A DNA stretch of 7,356 bases, from assembly GCA_937941555.1 (NCBI GenBank), contig CALDHJ010000251.1, positions 1 through 7,356 of the forward strand, given 5' to 3'. Under the pieces are notes generated by a model that was given only the letters and a program-made list of their open reading frames with translations, was not told the origin of the DNA and made no database searches. The position numbers and the translations under genes were made by a program. This stretch comes from an uncultured Granulosicoccaceae bacterium. GTDB taxonomy: Bacteria; Pseudomonadota; Gammaproteobacteria; CALCKW01. How positions within the stretch are numbered: position 1 is the stretch's first letter; each line of letters starts with the position of its first letter. This document shows positions 5,929-7,356 of the stretch, piece after piece.

Positions 5929-6516
5929 ATGGCCGATTTCAGCTCACTTTCCCGACGACGTTTTCTCGCTGCCGGCGCGGCGCTGCCGGTGCTCGCGGCA
6001 AGTGGGTCTGTCCTGGCGGCGCCGGAACGCGGCATTGTCGGCAGCCTCGCGCCCGAGCTCGACGTCAGTTACTGGCTTGATGCGAACGGCGAACCCAATG
6101 GTGACTTCAAGGTGCTCGAAAATCGAGAGAACCTGATCGTGCTGAAATTCTGGCAGTCGTGGTGCCCGGGTTGCCACCGACACGGCCTGCCGGCGCTCAA
6201 GAAGATCAGCAATTCGCTGGCGGACAATCCTCGCGTCGCCTTTGCCGCCGTGCAAACGGCGTTTGAAGGGCTGAGCACCAACTCGCCTGAGAAGGTCGAG
6301 GAAATTCAGGCGCAATACGAATTGGCCTTGCCCGTTGGCCACGCTGATCCGGCAGCGGACGGCGGCCACCTGCCCGATGTGATGTCGAAATACCGAACCG
6401 GTGGCACGCCGTGGTTCGTGGTTATCGCGCCGGGTGGGGAAGTGCTGTATGACGGGTTTCAGCTCGACGCCGACCGGTTCCTCGCGTGGTTCGCCAAAAC
6501 ACCGCTCGCGGCCTGA
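5929..6516 (+). CDS. Tat-exported thioredoxin-like (TlpA/redoxin-type) protein
   Basis: A 195-residue protein predicted to act in the periplasm as a thiol–disulfide oxidoreductase. The N-terminus is a twin-arginine signal: S8-R-R-R-F-L (8-13), the hydrophobic segment AAGAALPVLAASG, then SVLAAPE with likely cleavage after A30 or A31. The thioredoxin fold follows: LIVLKFWQSWCPGC (69-82) with active cysteines C79 and C82, a helix HRHGLPALKKIS, the strand VAFAAVQTAF (103-112), and the cis-proline loop GGTPWFVVI (158-166, T160-P161). The final part GGEVLYDGFQLD matches the TlpA/AhpC-TSA end of the fold. The insert between the CPGC helix and the cis-proline is typical of TlpA/redoxin rather than plain thioredoxin. 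The gene stands alone on the plus strand, with a stem-loop and an operator-like repeat upstream and the desaturase gene converging on it. No cytochrome c maturation or DsbD partner is nearby, so the client protein is unknown. Confidence 0.9.
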   Translation: MADFSSLSRRRFLAAGAALPVLAASGSVLAAPERGIVGSLAPELDVSYWLDANGEPNGDFKVLENRENLIVLKFWQSWCPGCHRHGLPALKKISNSLADNPRVAFAAVQTAFEGLSTNSPEKVEEIQAQYELALPVGHADPAADGGHLPDVMSKYRTGGTPWFVVIAPGGEVLYDGFQLDADRFLAWFAKTPLAA

Positions 6517-6542
6517 TCTGCCAGTATCGTTACGCTTTGTCC

Positions 6543-6581
6543 CGGGCACTGATGTGATCAGTGTCGGCTGCGCAGTGCCCG
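6543..6581. terminator. Nested inverted repeats at the convergent gene junction
   Basis: Two alternative hairpins share one arm. CACTGAT (6547-6553) pairs perfectly with ATCAGTG (6557-6563) across a 3-base loop. CGGGCACTG (6543-6551) pairs perfectly with CAGTGCCCG (6573-6581) across 21 bases. The elements lie between the thioredoxin stop (6516) and the end of the desaturase gene, whose stop codon (6560-6558) is inside the short hairpin. Neither orientation has a T-run, so a bidirectional terminator is plausible but not canonical. Confidence 0.4.
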
Positions 6582-7356
6582 TCTGCGTTTGAGAAACACC
6601 TCGTGGCCAAGTTCGGTGCCGTCGTGAAACGAACCGAAGGCCTTGTCCCATGGCACTTCCAGGTTGCCGTAGTTGCATTCGTAGTAGCGGTGGTGCATTT
6701 GGTGGTGAAAGGTTCCAAGTGCAAGCGCTTCTTCGTCCTTGACGAGCAGCTCGTCGAATCCCGCGTGTGAGGTTGCAGCTGTCAGCGCCTGGTGCTGCAT
6801 GTGAAACAGGATGTGAATCGGGTGTGAGGCGACCACCCAATGAATCAGGATGGAGCTGAAGAACAGCAGGTGTTCGATCGGGTGCATCGACAGGCCCGAC
6901 CAGGGGCCGACGTTGGTGTTGCGGTGGTGCAGTGCGTGCGCAACGTTGTAGAGCGGTGGCCAGTGCAGCGCGCGGTGTATCCAGTAGAAGTGGAATGAAA
7001 TCCAGACCGGCGTCAGCAGAAACAGCGCGATAAACCACACCGGATTCTGCTGAAAGCCGAGAGTCGGGATCACGTTATTGGCCATTGCCCAGAACATCAG
7101 CACCTCAAAAGCGGTCCAGATCGGGACACCGCTTGCCAGCGTCCAGAACTGGTTGTCGCGCAGCTGGCTGCCAAAGGTGTACTGCGGACCCGCGGCGTCG
7201 AGCGGACGCCCGTCGAACTTCAGCTTGTCGCCCTGCGTCTTGCGGACATGCAGGCACAGGTGGAGGCCGCCGGCCACGACGCTGATCAGCAGGAGGTTGC
7301 GCACCAACAGTTGGCTGATCCAGCCGACAGACAGCGTGGCCATTTCGGCCAGTGGC
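6558..7356 (-). CDS. Sterol desaturase/fatty acid hydroxylase superfamily protein (5' end probably outside the window)
   Basis: An integral membrane di-iron oxygenase of the fatty acid hydroxylase superfamily, acting on lipids, sterols or similar substrates. Counting from the ATG at 7343, hydrophobic segments lie near residues 10-31, 68-90, 100-122 and 155-183. The histidine boxes are H118-FYWI-H123-RAL-H127, H136-AL-H139-H140, HPIEH (154-158) and H213-H-QM-H217-H (213-218), giving the expected eight or more metal ligands. HHRYYECNYGN, as seen here after the last box, is usual in the family. The reading frame stays open from the ATG at 7343 to the window edge, adding Pro-Leu-Ala-Glu. Members are often longer than 261 residues and no Shine-Dalgarno is seen before 7343, so I take the true start to be outside the window; the ATG at 7343 remains an alternative. 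The substrate is unknown. Confidence 0.9.
   Translation of the reverse strand, partial: PLAEMATLSVGWISQLLVRNLLLISVVAGGLHLCLHVRKTQGDKLKFDGRPLDAAGPQYTFGSQLRDNQFWTLASGVPIWTAFEVLMFWAMANNVIPTLGFQQNPVWFIALFLLTPVWISFHFYWIHRALHWPPLYNVAHALHHRNTNVGPWSGLSMHPIEHLLFFSSILIHWVVASHPIHILFHMQHQALTAATSHAGFDELLVKDEEALALGTFHHQMHHRYYECNYGNLEVPWDKAFGSFHDGTELGHEVFLKRRRALRSRH

Noticed and set aside
5944..7038. Long open frame on the minus strand (364 codons)
   Set aside because: It spans the thioredoxin gene antisense and the desaturase gene in another frame; the peptide is arginine-rich shadow sequence of GC-rich DNA.

Overview
The window is GC-rich, densely coding bacterial chromosome. It reads as a free-living gammaproteobacterium: the glycogen phosphorylase, the LiuR-like MerR regulator, the hydrolase–OsmC fusion and the Tat-exported thioredoxin all have a proteobacterial look. 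The genus cannot be named from this sequence. There is no tRNA, rRNA, CRISPR array, insertion sequence or phage gene, and no gene-free stretch longer than about 205 bases.

Layout. (1) Positions 1-726, minus: the first 242 codons of glycogen phosphorylase (glgP), cut by the left edge. (2) 896-1288, minus: a LiuR-like MerR regulator. A perfect 17-bp palindrome (1331-1347) lies just upstream of it and is the best regulatory site in the window. (3) 1492-1884, plus: an unrecognised 130-residue protein with a duplicated short motif, convergent with the next gene. (4) 1909-3078 and 3151-4395, both minus: a cytochrome P450 with an atypical I-helix, preceded by an alpha/beta hydrolase–OsmC fusion. These two probably form a transcription unit with the fusion gene first. 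(5) 4566-5423 and 5420-5785, plus: a ten-helix EamA/DMT permease, then a small exported protein whose start overlaps the permease stop (ATGA). (6) 5929-6516, plus: a Tat-exported thioredoxin-like protein with a CPGC active site and an operator-like inverted repeat upstream. (7) 6558 to the right edge, minus: a membrane di-iron sterol desaturase/fatty acid hydroxylase superfamily protein, convergent with the thioredoxin gene across a junction containing nested inverted repeats.

How the genes may work together. There is no single obvious pathway. Glycogen breakdown sits beside a regulator type normally tied to branched-chain amino acid and acyl-CoA catabolism. The other genes have a general flavour of lipid or xenobiotic oxidation and thiol or peroxide stress: P450, hydrolase/OsmC, desaturase and thioredoxin. 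I see no strong evidence for a new multi-gene system. The points most worth a second look are the P450 lacking the usual acid–threonine pair and its pairing with the fusion protein, the 130-residue orphan, the regulator palindrome, and the palindromes around the thioredoxin gene.
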